Source: Mycobacterium terramassiliense (GTDB lineage Bacteria > Actinomycetota > Actinomycetes > Mycobacteriales > Mycobacteriaceae). Taken from it: 64,000 bases of DNA. The stretch covers positions 169,312-233,311 of the forward strand of contig NZ_LT717698.1 of the NCBI RefSeq assembly GCF_900157385.1, written 5' to 3'. This document shows positions 33,678 through 42,711 of the stretch, one piece after another. The notes under the pieces are model-generated. The model ran no database searches. It was not told the DNA's origin and saw only the letters and a program-made list of their open reading frames with translations. Numbering within the stretch: position 1 is the first letter of the stretch; every line of letters starts with the position of its first letter. Made by a program: the position numbers and the translations under genes.

Positions 33678-34510
33678 TCAACGACGCCGATTCAACCCCG
33701 CCGGCGTCACGGTCACCTGCGCCGCCTGCGCCGGCCGCGCCGATGCGAGGACCGTCTCGGTGGCCGGGTCGATCACCCGGACCGCATCGTCGTCGACGTC
33801 GATAACCAGGGCCGGTGGCGCGCTCTGGGCGCGCCGGCTGAATCCGAGCGTGAAGGGCCTGGAAAACGCGGCCAAGGAACCGGACAGCGTGTCCGAGAAG
33901 AACCAATTGGGGCAAGGAATCAGCGAACAGCGCGTCGCAGCGCCCGGCGCCGGCGTCCGCACGCGCGACCCGCTGTGGCCAGCGACCATGGTGAGCAGCT
34001 CATCGAAGTCCGACGCCGGCATCCAGGCGTCGGGGTACTGCACGGGCGGCTCGTCCAGCCGGGTGCCGGCGGCAGCGCGATGGTCGCGCCCCCCGATCAC
34101 CAGGCGATGCCGGCCGGACCGCAGGTGCAGCGCGGTTCCGCTGGTGGTACCGCCGTACACGGCGCTCGTCCACAGGCCCAGCGCGACGTCGCCGAACCGA
34201 AAGATGTCGCTCGGCCACCGAGCGACGGTCAGGCCATCCTCGGCGACGCCAACCTCGATCTTTTGGCTGAGACCCGACCACCCTCGCATCTGAAATGCCA
34301 TGAAAACGAAAGGCGCGCCGAGGAATACGATCACGGGGGCTTTCGGGTTGAGAAACGGGAGCCACGCCGGCGCGACGCCCATCGTGCCCACGATGAGGAA
34401 GGCCACCATCGCCAGCCACACCAGGAGGGTCCACTTGTTGGTCCAGCGGGGGTGGGCAACCCGTAGGCCACGAATCCGCCCGGCCCGGCCGATTCGTCGT
34501 TGACGCTCAT
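33678..34510 (-). pseudogene. Membrane protein with probable frameshift near its start
   Basis: The main frame gives two membrane helices (NKWTLLVWLAMVAFLIVGTM and PVIVFLGAPFVFMAFQM) followed by a soluble domain with VGVAEDGLTVARWPSDIFRF and a C-terminal strand set. It has no credible start in frame. The ATG at 34510 (MSVNDESAGPGGFVAYGLP) lies one frame away; a run of five C at about 34448 is the natural break (one more C joins ...LPTP to RWTNKW). Either a recent frameshift or an assembly error. Upstream and divergent is the peptidase-like gene. Function unknown. Confidence 0.65.
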
Positions 34511-34551
34511 CCGGACAGGATCCCACCCGACGGCCTAGCGGCCAGCAATAA

Positions 34552-35337
34552 ATGAAAAAGATTGCCACAGGGGACCCAAACGCCGCTAAGCTGCTGGTCG
34601 TGGGCAACGGTGTGTTAGCCGTCGGCAGGAGCCGCTGGCTGGCGTTGGCGGCCTCCCTCGTGGTCTCGGCCGCCATCATCTACGCCCAGGCCGTCAAGCC
34701 GCTGCAGGCGGAAAGCGCCAAAACGCCCTGCTGCGTTGACAATCCGGCCGCCGGCCCGACACCACCGGCGCCCGCCCCGACCGCTCCGCCGTCCATGGTG
34801 GCCGGAGCGCCGCCGGCGGCCGCCGGCCCGGCGCCGCAGATCGCCACTCCCGCCGAGGTGGAAAAGCTGGCGGCGGGCGCCCCCGCGGCCGCCCAGCAGT
34901 TCCTGTTCCCGTTGTCGCCCGGCGTCGCGCCCGAGCAGCGGTTGCAGGTCAAGACCATCTGGGCGGCCCGCGCCATCAGCGTGCTCTTTCCGGAGATCAC
35001 CACGATCTACGGGTACCGGGAGGATCCCCTGCCGTGGCACCCCAACGGCTTGGCGATCGACGTGATGATCCCCAACCATTCCTCCCCCGAGGGCATCCAG
35101 CTCGGCAACGAAATCGCCGGGTACGCGTTGGCGAACGCGAAGCGGTGGGGAATCAACCACGTGATCTGGCGGCAGAAGATCTATCCGGGTGTCGGATCGC
35201 CGAGCTGGACCGCGAACTACGGCAACGAAACCCTCAACCACTACGACCACGTCCATATCGCCACCAACGGCGGCGGATACCCGACGGGGCACGAAACCTA
35301 TTACATCGGTTCCATGACCCCGGCTCCCCCACAGTGA
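34552..35337 (+). CDS. Exported protein with M15-like (D-Ala-D-Ala carboxypeptidase-type) C-terminal domain
   Basis: A 261-aa protein with an N-terminal signal anchor (LALAASLVVSAAIIYAQAV), a Cys pair (TPCCVD), a Pro/Ala linker, then a 140-residue domain: IWAARAISVLFPEITTIYGY, LPWHPNGLAIDVMIP, ANAKRWGINHVIWRQK, and a closing HYDHVHIA. The His and Asp residues in WHPNGLAID and DHVHIA are in the positions of M15-type zinc ligands. It probably acts on the cell wall. The start at 34552 is uncertain; the GTG at 34600 gives a more usual signal. Confidence 0.78.
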   Translation: MKKIATGDPNAAKLLVVGNGVLAVGRSRWLALAASLVVSAAIIYAQAVKPLQAESAKTPCCVDNPAAGPTPPAPAPTAPPSMVAGAPPAAAGPAPQIATPAEVEKLAAGAPAAAQQFLFPLSPGVAPEQRLQVKTIWAARAISVLFPEITTIYGYREDPLPWHPNGLAIDVMIPNHSSPEGIQLGNEIAGYALANAKRWGINHVIWRQKIYPGVGSPSWTANYGNETLNHYDHVHIATNGGGYPTGHETYYIGSMTPAPPQ

Positions 35338-35483
35338 TGGCCTGACCGCTCGGTCCCCAATCCCGTTGGGCTCCAAGGATCCTCCAGGGCCTCTTCCCCA
35401 GACTGCGCGTTGCCGGTGGGCAAGAGTCGATATCAGCGAAGCAACGAGAACGGTATGGCGCGGGCACCCGACCCGTGTGCGAC

Positions 35484-36017
35484 CTAACCGCGCCGCCCCA
35501 GCAGGCCGCCGGTGAGCACCGGGGGCACGGTCAGCCGCCCACCGCCGAGGCTCGAAGGCAGGGTCTGCACACCACCGGTGACGAGCGACGGGATGCCGGG
35601 GTCCCCGCCGCCAAAGCTGGGGGGCAGGCTCAGGTCGGCCGCGGCCGGCTGGGTGGCGCCGGCCACGCCCTGAATGGAGTGCCCGAGCAGGCCTTGGACG
35701 GGCGCGTTCGTCGCGCCCAGCGCGGTCGCCGCGGCGTTGGCCGCCTCGGTGCTCTGGTAGGCGCCCGCGCCCGCCTTAACCAGCCCGACGAATTCCCCGT
35801 GAAACTCGTTGGCTTGGGCATTGATAATTTGAAATTCCTGGCCGAAATCGTTGAACATCGCTGCTACCGAGGCGGATACCTCGTCCTGCGCCGCGGCGGC
35901 CACCGCCGTCGTGGGAGCCGCGGCCGATGCGGCGGATCCCGCCAACAACGAGCGGATACCTGCCAGATTCTGGGCCGCCGCCCCGACCTCGTCCGGAGCG
36001 GTCACCAGATATGACAC
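35484..36017 (-). CDS. PE-family protein
   Basis: A 177-aa PE protein, exported by an ESX (type VII) system. The first 100 residues follow the PE pattern (SYLVTAPDEVGAAAQNLAGI, AAAAQDEVSASVAAMFNDFG, NAQANEFHGEFV). The signature Pro-Glu is Pro-Asp here (residues 8-9), and the secretion motif YxxxE is present at Y87-E91. The short C-terminus is Gly/Pro/Leu-rich without PGRS repeats. GTG start at 36017 after AGGAGG. No PPE partner is adjacent. Confidence 0.92.
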   Translation of the reverse strand: MSYLVTAPDEVGAAAQNLAGIRSLLAGSAASAAAPTTAVAAAAQDEVSASVAAMFNDFGQEFQIINAQANEFHGEFVGLVKAGAGAYQSTEAANAAATALGATNAPVQGLLGHSIQGVAGATQPAAADLSLPPSFGGGDPGIPSLVTGGVQTLPSSLGGGRLTVPPVLTGGLLGRRG

Positions 36018-36201
36018 AGGCGCCTCCTGTGGGTCGGATGCGACGGTCGCCCGATGACCTAAGCAACATGAGCCTAATAGGAAAGCGTCGAAAGAGCACG
36101 AAAATTCGGCTTTTCAGCAATTCCGACGGTCTAAATATACTTGACGAATTCCGCTTCCATAATAGCCGAAAAATCTCGCAAACCGTCGGGCGCATCCCCC
36201 C

Positions 36202-36984
36202 TCATTGCGCAGTCCAGCCGCCGTCGATCGAATAACTCGCCCCGGTGATGGTGCCGGCCGCGTCGCCGGCCAGGAAGACCGCCAGGGCGCCCACCTCTTC
36301 CGGGCTGGTGGAGCGGGCCATCGGCTGCTTTTCCGCCACGAATTCCCGCTTGGCCGCGTCGAACGGCTTTCCCGTCGCGCGGGCGCGGGCTTCGACCTGT
36401 TGGGCCACCAGCGGTGTCATCACCCATCCCGGGCAGATCGCGTTGCACGTGATGCCGTGGTCGGCGGTTTCGATCGCCACGACCTTGGTCAGTCCGACCA
36501 CCCCGTGCTTGGCCGCGACGTACGCCGCCTTCCCCGCGCTGCCCACCAGGCCGTGCGCCGAGGCGATGTTGATTATTCGGCCCCAACCCAGGCGTTTCAT
36601 CCCCGGGAGCGCACAGCGACAACTGTGGAACACGGCCGACAAATTCGTGGCGATCACGGCGTCCCACTTCTCGACCGGGAACTCCTCCACCTTCGCCACG
36701 AACTGGATGCCCGCGTTGTTGACAAGGACATCGATGGCCCCGAAGGCGTCTTCGGCGGCGCCGATCATGGCGGCGATCTCATCCGGCTTGGTCACGTCGG
36801 CGCCCGAATAGGCGGCCGCCACCCCGAACTCCTCCTCGATGCCGCGGCGCTGCTCCTCGACGGCGTGCGGATCACCGAAACCGTTGAGGGTCACGTTCGC
36901 GCCCTGCGCCGCGAACGCGCGGGCGATGCCCAGACCGATGCCGGACGTGGAACCCGTTACGAGAACGGACTTTCCGCGCATCAT
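36202..36984 (-). CDS. SDR-family 3-hydroxybutyrate dehydrogenase
   Basis: A 260-aa short-chain dehydrogenase reversibly oxidising 3-hydroxybutyrate to acetoacetate with NAD. TGSTSGIGLGIARAF is the cofactor loop, NNAGIQFV the core, and S-AHGLVGSAGKAA-Y-VAA-K the catalytic residues. The phrases GIQFVAKVEEFPVEKWD and CNAICPGWVMTPLV are characteristic of 3-hydroxybutyrate dehydrogenases. Start at 36984 (or the second Met). It lies 19 bases after the STAS gene on the same strand and probably is the last gene of that unit. Confidence 0.9.
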   Translation of the reverse strand: MMRGKSVLVTGSTSGIGLGIARAFAAQGANVTLNGFGDPHAVEEQRRGIEEEFGVAAAYSGADVTKPDEIAAMIGAAEDAFGAIDVLVNNAGIQFVAKVEEFPVEKWDAVIATNLSAVFHSCRCALPGMKRLGWGRIINIASAHGLVGSAGKAAYVAAKHGVVGLTKVVAIETADHGITCNAICPGWVMTPLVAQQVEARARATGKPFDAAKREFVAEKQPMARSTSPEEVGALAVFLAGDAAGTITGASYSIDGGWTAQ

Positions 36985-37003
36985 CCGAACGTCGCCACCG
37001 GTT

Positions 37004-37327
37004 TCAGTGTTCGGCCGGGGGCGCGGGTTCGGTGGCGACCAGTTCGGTGAGACCGCTGATATTGAGGATCGGCATCAGCAGCGGGTGAGCGACCAGACGG
37101 ATGTCGTCGGCGCGGGCGAACAACGCGTTGATCGCGGCGCTATCCAGGTACTCCACGGCGCTGAGGTCGACGGTGAGCGTTTCGCCGCTGCCACCGGCTT
37201 GGGTGGTCGCGGCGGTGAGGGCTTGGTTGAACGCGTCGATGTTGCTCAGATCGATTTCCCCGGCGGCGGTCAGGACGAGATTCCCGTCGTTGCGGCGCGC
37301 GGTGTCGAGGGTGAGCGGCGTCGTCAT
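37004..37327 (-). CDS. STAS-domain anti-sigma factor antagonist
   Basis: A 107-aa protein with the STAS fold: LVLTAAGEIDLSNIDAFNQA and TVDLSAVEYLDSAAINALFA, the latter with the Ser normally phosphorylated in the anti-sigma antagonist switch (DSA). Start ATG 37327 overlaps the phosphatase/kinase stop by 4 bases (ATGA). The upstream protein has both a PP2C phosphatase and an anti-sigma-type kinase domain, so the two form a complete partner switch. The controlled sigma factor is not in the window. Confidence 0.9.
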   Translation of the reverse strand: MTTPLTLDTARRNDGNLVLTAAGEIDLSNIDAFNQALTAATTQAGGSGETLTVDLSAVEYLDSAAINALFARADDIRLVAHPLLMPILNISGLTELVATEPAPPAEH

Positions 37328-39939
37328 GAGGTGATCCTCGCGGATAGGTGCACCGTCGTTCCGGCGGCACCGGGGCTGATCGTGACATCCTGCATGAGCC
37401 CCCGCATGAGCGCGATGCCCCGGCCGCGGTTGGTGGCGCCGGCCGGTTGCGGTGGCTTCCATGACCCGGTGTCGGTGATGGTCAACTGGACCTGGTCCAC
37501 CAGTGCGGTCGCACCCAGGACAATCGTGCCTTCCGGAGCGTGGCGATGACCGTGCTCGATGGCGTTGGCGACGGCTTCTCCGGCCGCGACGAGCACGTCC
37601 ACCGTCTGATCCGGGTCCACCCGGGCCTGGGTCAGCCAGGTGCGCAACGCGGTGCGCGCGGGGGCGAGCTGGCTGACGTCCGCGGGAAACGTCAGCTCCA
37701 GCGGTGCGGGGTGGCGGTAGAGAAGCAGGACGACGTCATCCTGGTAGCCACCGCTCGGCGCGAGTCCGGACATGATGTGGTTCGCCAGCTCGTCGAGGGT
37801 GGAGGTGCGGCCGTCCTGCAGGAGGGCGGCGGCCCGGGAGATGCCCTGCTGCAAGGCACTGCGGCGGCGTTCGACCAGACCGTCGGTGTAGAGCAGCAGT
37901 GTCGCGCGCGCCGGGATGGTCACGTGGGCTTCGGGGCGGGGCCAGCTGGAGCGCACTCCCAATGCGATGGTGTGGCCGTCGTCGAGCATCTCGGTGGTGC
38001 CGTCGGAGTGGACCAGGATCGGTGGCGGGTGCCCGGCGCTGGAGTACACCAGTTCACCGGTGTCACGGTGCAGCACCGCGCAGACGGCGGTGGTGCACTG
38101 CGCGCCGGGCAGCCGAGCGGCGAAGCGGTCCATCCCCGCGAGCGCGGCGGCCGGGCTGGGATTGTCGAACAGCAGCGCGCGGCAAGCGCTGCGCATCTGC
38201 CCCATCACGGTGGCGGCGGCGAGGCCGTGGCCGACACAGTCCCCGACGATCATCGCGATGCGCCCGTCTTCCAGATCGACGATGTCGAACCAGTCACCGC
38301 CCACCTGCAGCGGGGCGCTTGCGGCCTGGTAGCGCACCGCGAACCCGTGCGGCAACTCGGCGGGGCCGAGGATCGCGTGCTGCAACGCCAGCGCGGTCTC
38401 GCGCTGCTGATCCACCTGGTGCACCCTCTGCAGACCCTGGCCCAGGCGGCCGGCCAGCACGGTGAGCAGGGTCTGGTCCTCGAGGGTGAACGGGCGCCGC
38501 TCGGCCAGGTCCAGCCAGACGACGAGCACGCCCTCGGGATGCTGCAGCGCGATACCGGCCGTCCCGGACTTGGTCGCGTTCGGGGTGAGGAGGTCGCCGT
38601 CGCGCAACGAACCGAGCATCTGCCGCGTGTCGGCGGGCAGGTCGGCCCACTGCGTGGGCTCGCCGACCGACACCACTTGCGGTGCGCTATAAGCGGTTTC
38701 GGTGGAGGAGCCGTGGGCCGGGAAGGTGACGGCCAGAACGCGGCGGGCCCGCCACAGCCGGCGCAGCTCCTCGGCCACGGCACGCAGCGCGTCATCGACG
38801 GTGTCGGCCTGGGCGAGTTCCTGATTGAGCGCATGCTCGCGGCCGGCTGCCAGCGCCAAAGCGATGGCAGCGTGCCGGGCGAAGTCACTCACCAGTTCCA
38901 GGTAATCGGTGTCGAACGGCGGTTGCTGCGGGTGGCGCGCGACGGCGATGACACCAAGCACCCTGTCGTCGGCGATCAGCGGCATGACCGTCGCCGAGCG
39001 TTCGCCGACATCGGTGAACCCTTCGATCGGATACTGGAACGAATCGGTGATCAGCGGCAGGCCGCGCCGGGCAACCCCGCCCGTGGTGGAGCCCTCCATC
39101 GGGACCTGCCGGCCGATCACCTCCGAGGAGTACCGGCCCGCGGTGGCGGCCACGACCAGGGTGTCGACTTCATCGGCGGGCAGGTCCGGCTCTTTTGGAA
39201 CGAGCAAGATCGCCTGCTCGGCATCGGCCAGCTCCAGCGCGCGATTCACAATCAGCTGCAACGGTCCCGTCTGCGGGGCCCCGGACAGCAGCGCGGTCGT
39301 GATCTCGCGGCTCGCCTTGGTCCATTTCGCCGATTCGCGTTCTCGCTCGAACAGCCGCGCGTTGTCGATGGCGGCGGCCGCCGCCGTGGCCATCGCCCGC
39401 ACGGCGCCCTCCTGAATGTCGGAGAACACTCGGCCCGGCCTGTCGTCGGCCAGGTAGAGGCTCCCGAAGTCAGCCGCCCGCACGGTGATCGGAATTCCGA
39501 GCAGCGCCAGAATCGCCGTGCCGTCCGCGTGCAGCCCGCTGGCCCGCGGGTCACCGCTCACATCGTCGATGCGCAAACCACGGCCGACCGGCAGCTCGCC
39601 GAGCCGCCGCGCCGTGTCGTCGTCGATTCCGGCATGCACGAACGAGGCCAGGCTCCCGTCGGGAGCGCGTATTCCCAGGGCAGCGTAGGGGGCGCCGGTC
39701 AGCTCCATCGCCGCATCGACGATGCGCTGCAACGTGACGTCCAGGTCCAGATCGGAGCCGATCTCGACAATGATCCGCACCAGTTGTTCCAGCTGGTCAC
39801 GCGCCGCCACCAGCTCGTCGAGCTGTTCATGCACAGGGCCCACCAGCTCACGCTGGCCCTGCCAGGTGAACGCGGATTCGTCCCGTTCGTCGTCCCCCAT
39901 AGCGACAAACTTAGTTGTTAAATCCGGGCCGTCATCCAT
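37324..39939 (-). CDS. GAF-GAF-(GAF)-PP2C-HATPase partner-switch regulator (RsbU/RsbW fusion)
   Basis: An 871-aa cytosolic regulator. Residues about 45-190 and 215-370 are GAF sensors (YAALGIRAPDGSLASFVH, GSLYLADDRPG); about 375-510 looks like a third degenerate one. The SpoIIE-type PP2C domain follows (QVGGDWFDIVDL, VGDCVGHGLAAATVMGQMR, SSAGHPPP, YTDGLVERR, GYQDDVVLL), then a GHKL ATPase (VAAGEAVANAIEHGHRH, TDTGSWKPP, GRGIALMRGLM). The start is the ATG at 39939, or the ATG at 39900, which gives 858 aa. Phosphatase and kinase in one chain would set the phosphorylation of the adjacent STAS protein, as in Mtb Rv1364c-like proteins. Confidence 0.9.
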   Translation of the reverse strand: MDDGPDLTTKFVAMGDDERDESAFTWQGQRELVGPVHEQLDELVAARDQLEQLVRIIVEIGSDLDLDVTLQRIVDAAMELTGAPYAALGIRAPDGSLASFVHAGIDDDTARRLGELPVGRGLRIDDVSGDPRASGLHADGTAILALLGIPITVRAADFGSLYLADDRPGRVFSDIQEGAVRAMATAAAAAIDNARLFERERESAKWTKASREITTALLSGAPQTGPLQLIVNRALELADAEQAILLVPKEPDLPADEVDTLVVAATAGRYSSEVIGRQVPMEGSTTGGVARRGLPLITDSFQYPIEGFTDVGERSATVMPLIADDRVLGVIAVARHPQQPPFDTDYLELVSDFARHAAIALALAAGREHALNQELAQADTVDDALRAVAEELRRLWRARRVLAVTFPAHGSSTETAYSAPQVVSVGEPTQWADLPADTRQMLGSLRDGDLLTPNATKSGTAGIALQHPEGVLVVWLDLAERRPFTLEDQTLLTVLAGRLGQGLQRVHQVDQQRETALALQHAILGPAELPHGFAVRYQAASAPLQVGGDWFDIVDLEDGRIAMIVGDCVGHGLAAATVMGQMRSACRALLFDNPSPAAALAGMDRFAARLPGAQCTTAVCAVLHRDTGELVYSSAGHPPPILVHSDGTTEMLDDGHTIALGVRSSWPRPEAHVTIPARATLLLYTDGLVERRRSALQQGISRAAALLQDGRTSTLDELANHIMSGLAPSGGYQDDVVLLLYRHPAPLELTFPADVSQLAPARTALRTWLTQARVDPDQTVDVLVAAGEAVANAIEHGHRHAPEGTIVLGATALVDQVQLTITDTGSWKPPQPAGATNRGRGIALMRGLMQDVTISPGAAGTTVHLSARITS

Positions 39940-39983
39940 TTGGGGGCATTCCGGCGGCGTCGGGAGTCTGGAAAACCCGCCCG

Positions 39984-40892
39984 CTATCGCCGGGAGGGAA
40001 CGTGGTCCGCCTCGCCGAGGGCGGGCGGCGCCGTGCTGATCACCCGCTGAGGAACGAAACGGACGCGGCGCCCGGTGCTGCCGTCCTCGCCGGCGGCCGG
40101 GTCGCTCCAGTTGACTTCCGCCTCGCCGGACAGCTGAAGCGCGATGCCGGCGCGGAAGTCCAGGAACAGCAGGGCCGCGGTGGGATCCGCGGAGAGGTTG
40201 CCCAGGCTGTTGAACATATTGTTGCCCGGATAGTCGGGCCACCACAGGTGCCCGGGTGCGGCGCGGACGAATCCGGGCGCACCGCCGCGGTGGGAGGCGT
40301 CGTTGCCGGAGGTGGCGTGGGTGGTGCCCAGGAAGAACGTGTCGGCGGCGTTGATGAGGCGAATGTCCTCGGGCCGCAACGTCTTTCCGGAATACAGTCG
40401 CACCCGGTTGTCGCCGGGTGGTCCATCGACCTGGATGCGCCACTGGTGGATGTATTGCGGGCAGTTGCCGTAGGCCTGGTCGATGTCGACGGTCAGCCCA
40501 GCCTCGGTGGAGGTGAGTCGGCCGTTGATCCGAACCCGCCGCCGGGTCAGGAAGTTCATCGCGACGACGCCTACCGGCTGCCCGCAAGGCAGGCCGTGCA
40601 GGGCATCCGCTCCCGGCAGCGACGCGTGGATCTGCAACGTGGTCGGCGACGCGGCCTGCAGGAAACCGGGCGGCCCAAGGAGCGGTGAGGTCCACAGCCG
40701 CCCGGTCGTATCGCGCGCGGCCAGCGCCGCGAACGTCATCTCGGACAGGGATGCGGCCATCCCGCCCCGCAGCTGGCCCCGGGCTACCATCGGCGCCAGC
40801 CGGGCGGCCTCGGCTGCGACGCCGGCTTGGCGCTGCACGGCCAGCTCGCCGCTGTGGAAGCCCTCGGCGGCCGACTCGCTCGCAATCGTCAT
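39984..40892 (-). CDS. Pyridoxamine 5'-phosphate oxidase-family flavoprotein
   Basis: A 302-aa split-barrel flavoprotein of the larger PPOX type (COG3576-like). FAALAARDTTGRLWTSPLLG P near residue 55 and MNFLTRRRVRINGRLTSTE form the FMN-binding barrel; a second half with NNMFNSLGNLSADPTAALLF LDF repeats the barrel strand. Start ATG 40892 behind AGGTGAGCAG. It begins 4 bases after the aldo/keto reductase stop, so co-transcribed. Substrate unknown; the neighbours suggest electrophile or redox stress. Confidence 0.87.
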   Translation of the reverse strand: MTIASESAAEGFHSGELAVQRQAGVAAEAARLAPMVARGQLRGGMAASLSEMTFAALAARDTTGRLWTSPLLGPPGFLQAASPTTLQIHASLPGADALHGLPCGQPVGVVAMNFLTRRRVRINGRLTSTEAGLTVDIDQAYGNCPQYIHQWRIQVDGPPGDNRVRLYSGKTLRPEDIRLINAADTFFLGTTHATSGNDASHRGGAPGFVRAAPGHLWWPDYPGNNMFNSLGNLSADPTAALLFLDFRAGIALQLSGEAEVNWSDPAAGEDGSTGRRVRFVPQRVISTAPPALGEADHVPSRR

Positions 40893-40896
40893 CTGC

Positions 40897-41844
40897 TCAC
40901 CTGCCTTGCGGGACCTCGGCGAACCCCGGTTCTCCGGCGTCGACGACGGAATTGAACCGGTACCGAGTCTGCAGACGTTCGTTGATCTCGTGGATCGCAC
41001 CCTCGGGGAGGGCGGTGACGTCAAAGTTTTCGCGGATACGCGCCGGCGTCACGGACGCGGTGAGAACGGCGCTGCGGCGCTGGATGCCCCAGGCCAACAG
41101 CACTTGCGCGGGGGTCTTTTCGACGCTGGCAGCGATCGAGACGATGAGGGGGTCGTCGAGCAGGCGCGGTTCGAGCGCGTGCCCGAGAGACGCAAATGCC
41201 AGCAGGATGATCCCGTGCGTCGCGCACAATTCGTGAAGCTCCCATTGCGGGTGATAGGGGTGCGACTCGACCTCGACAACCGCCGGCTTGATCCGGGCGG
41301 TTTCGACGATCCTTTGGGTACCCGCGGCGTCGATGTCGGACAGGCCGATCGCTCGCGAAAGTCCCTCGTCGACAAGGCTTTCCATCGCCGCCCAGGTCTC
41401 CTCGAGGGTGACCCCGTCGTCGTAGGCAACATTTCCGCGGTCGTCGCGCGGATCCTGGTCATCCCCGGGCCGGAACGCGAACGGGGTGTGCACCAGATAC
41501 AGATCGACCGCTTCCAGCCCCAGCCTGTCCAGGCTGGCCTGCAGCGCGGGCCTGACCCGTTCGGGTCGATGGTTGTTGTTCCACAGCTTGGTGGTGACGA
41601 ACAGTTCCTCGCGGCGCACGGTCCCGTCCGCGAACAATTCGTTGAGCGCCGCACCGACCTCCGCTTCGTTGCGATAGCGCTCGGCGGCGTCGAGGTGACG
41701 GAAACCGACCTGGATCGCGGCCTTGACGGCGTCTCGCGTCTTGGTGTTGTCGGACAGCGATGTCCCGAACCCGAGCGCCGGAATCTCACCGCTGCCGTTG
41801 TTCAGGGCAAATCTGTGCTGACTGAGGTTGTGGTTCGTCGCCAT
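40897..41844 (-). CDS. Aldo/keto reductase
   Basis: A 315-aa NADPH-dependent reductase with the AKR tetrad: Asp and Tyr in RHLDAAERY, Lys in VTTKLW, His in LVHTPF. IPALGFGTSL begins the barrel. LLAWGIQRRSAVLTASVTPA near the end binds the cofactor. Start ATG 41844 after GAAGG. It overlaps the end of the isochorismatase gene by 59 bases, so the two are linked. Probably reduces a reactive aldehyde or ketone. Confidence 0.92.
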   Translation of the reverse strand: MATNHNLSQHRFALNNGSGEIPALGFGTSLSDNTKTRDAVKAAIQVGFRHLDAAERYRNEAEVGAALNELFADGTVRREELFVTTKLWNNNHRPERVRPALQASLDRLGLEAVDLYLVHTPFAFRPGDDQDPRDDRGNVAYDDGVTLEETWAAMESLVDEGLSRAIGLSDIDAAGTQRIVETARIKPAVVEVESHPYHPQWELHELCATHGIILLAFASLGHALEPRLLDDPLIVSIAASVEKTPAQVLLAWGIQRRSAVLTASVTPARIRENFDVTALPEGAIHEINERLQTRYRFNSVVDAGEPGFAEVPQGR

Positions 41845-42604
41845 GGCCTTCGGCCTTTCGTTGTGTTGACAAAATCTTCTCGGGGACAATGTGTTCCGTG
41901 TGTGTGGCGAGGTGCGCGACGGCCTCGGCCGTCGTCCAGATGGCGCTGGCGAGGAACCGGAAGTTCACCAGGGCCGCGAGATAGCCGTCGCCTTCGGGCA
42001 GCCGCGGGCCCGCCGTGGCGTCCTTGACGACAACGACCTCGAAGCCCTGCTCGATCAGTTCGCGCAGGTGGCCTTCGACGCACAGGTTGGCGGCCATCCC
42101 CGCCAGGATGACCTGGTTTACCCCGCGCTTGCGCAGCTGCAGAACGAGGTCGTTCGACTCGGGGCCAACGATCTTGTGCGGAGAGGCGATCACGGTCTGC
42201 CCGTCGTGAATGTGTTGCCGGTAAGCGGGCAGAAAGTCGGCGCCGGATCCGGCGAACCCGTCCGTCGTGTAGGCGCCCTGGCGCCCGAACATGCCCACGG
42301 CGCTCATGAATTTCTCGAGCGGATCGCCAAACCGCCACTGCTTGTCGGTGGGGTAGAAGTAATGCGGCGAAACCGCGACCGTGATGCCCGCCAGCTTCGC
42401 CGCGTCGAACAGCTCGCCGATGTGGGCGACGGTGCGATGGGCGCGGATGCTGTCACCGAACACCGGCCAGGCGGCACCGCCCGGGCTCAGAAAATCGATC
42501 TGCGGGTCGGTGATGACGAGCGCGGCGTGCGCTGGATCGAGCTCAAACCCCGACTCCGGCAGCGCGGGTTGCTGCGGCTCGACGTAGATGTTCAGGTCTG
42601 ACAT
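41786..42604 (-). CDS. Isochorismatase-family cysteine hydrolase
   Basis: A 272-aa protein with the cysteine hydrolase triad: Asp in ITDPQIDFLSP, Lys in SPHKIVGPE, Cys in GMAANLCVEGHLREL. It acts on an amide or vinyl ether bond of an unknown small molecule. Start ATG 42604 after AAGGA. The last about 20 codons overlap the next gene in another frame and look non-conserved (QRKAEGHGDEPQPQS), so a nearby stop may have been lost. A TetR-type operator at 42652-42669 lies in its promoter. Confidence 0.88.
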   Translation of the reverse strand: MSDLNIYVEPQQPALPESGFELDPAHAALVITDPQIDFLSPGGAAWPVFGDSIRAHRTVAHIGELFDAAKLAGITVAVSPHYFYPTDKQWRFGDPLEKFMSAVGMFGRQGAYTTDGFAGSGADFLPAYRQHIHDGQTVIASPHKIVGPESNDLVLQLRKRGVNQVILAGMAANLCVEGHLRELIEQGFEVVVVKDATAGPRLPEGDGYLAALVNFRFLASAIWTTAEAVAHLATHTEHIVPEKILSTQRKAEGHGDEPQPQSAQICPEQRQR

Positions 42605-42651
42605 AGAACGTCCTTGCGATTCGGGACCGGGCGAGCGGCTGGCTTTGACTA

Positions 42652-42669
42652 TAGATGACCAGTCGTCTA
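42652..42669. promoter_or_regulatory. TetR-type operator in front of the isochorismatase operon
   Basis: TAGATGACCAGTCGTCTA is symmetric at 14 of 18 positions (arms TAGAtGAC/GTCgTCTA), 48 bases upstream of the ATG. The GACC-GTC core matches the palindrome at the adjacent tetR start. Confidence 0.6.
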
Positions 42670-42711
42670 ATTAACAAGGATGGTCGGCCGGCCATTCCCG
42701 TGGCGGACGAA

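Noticed and set aside
37540..39921. 793-codon plus-strand frame opposite the GAF-PP2C gene
   Set aside because: Antisense shadow; the minus strand shows PP2C, GHKL and GAF motifs.
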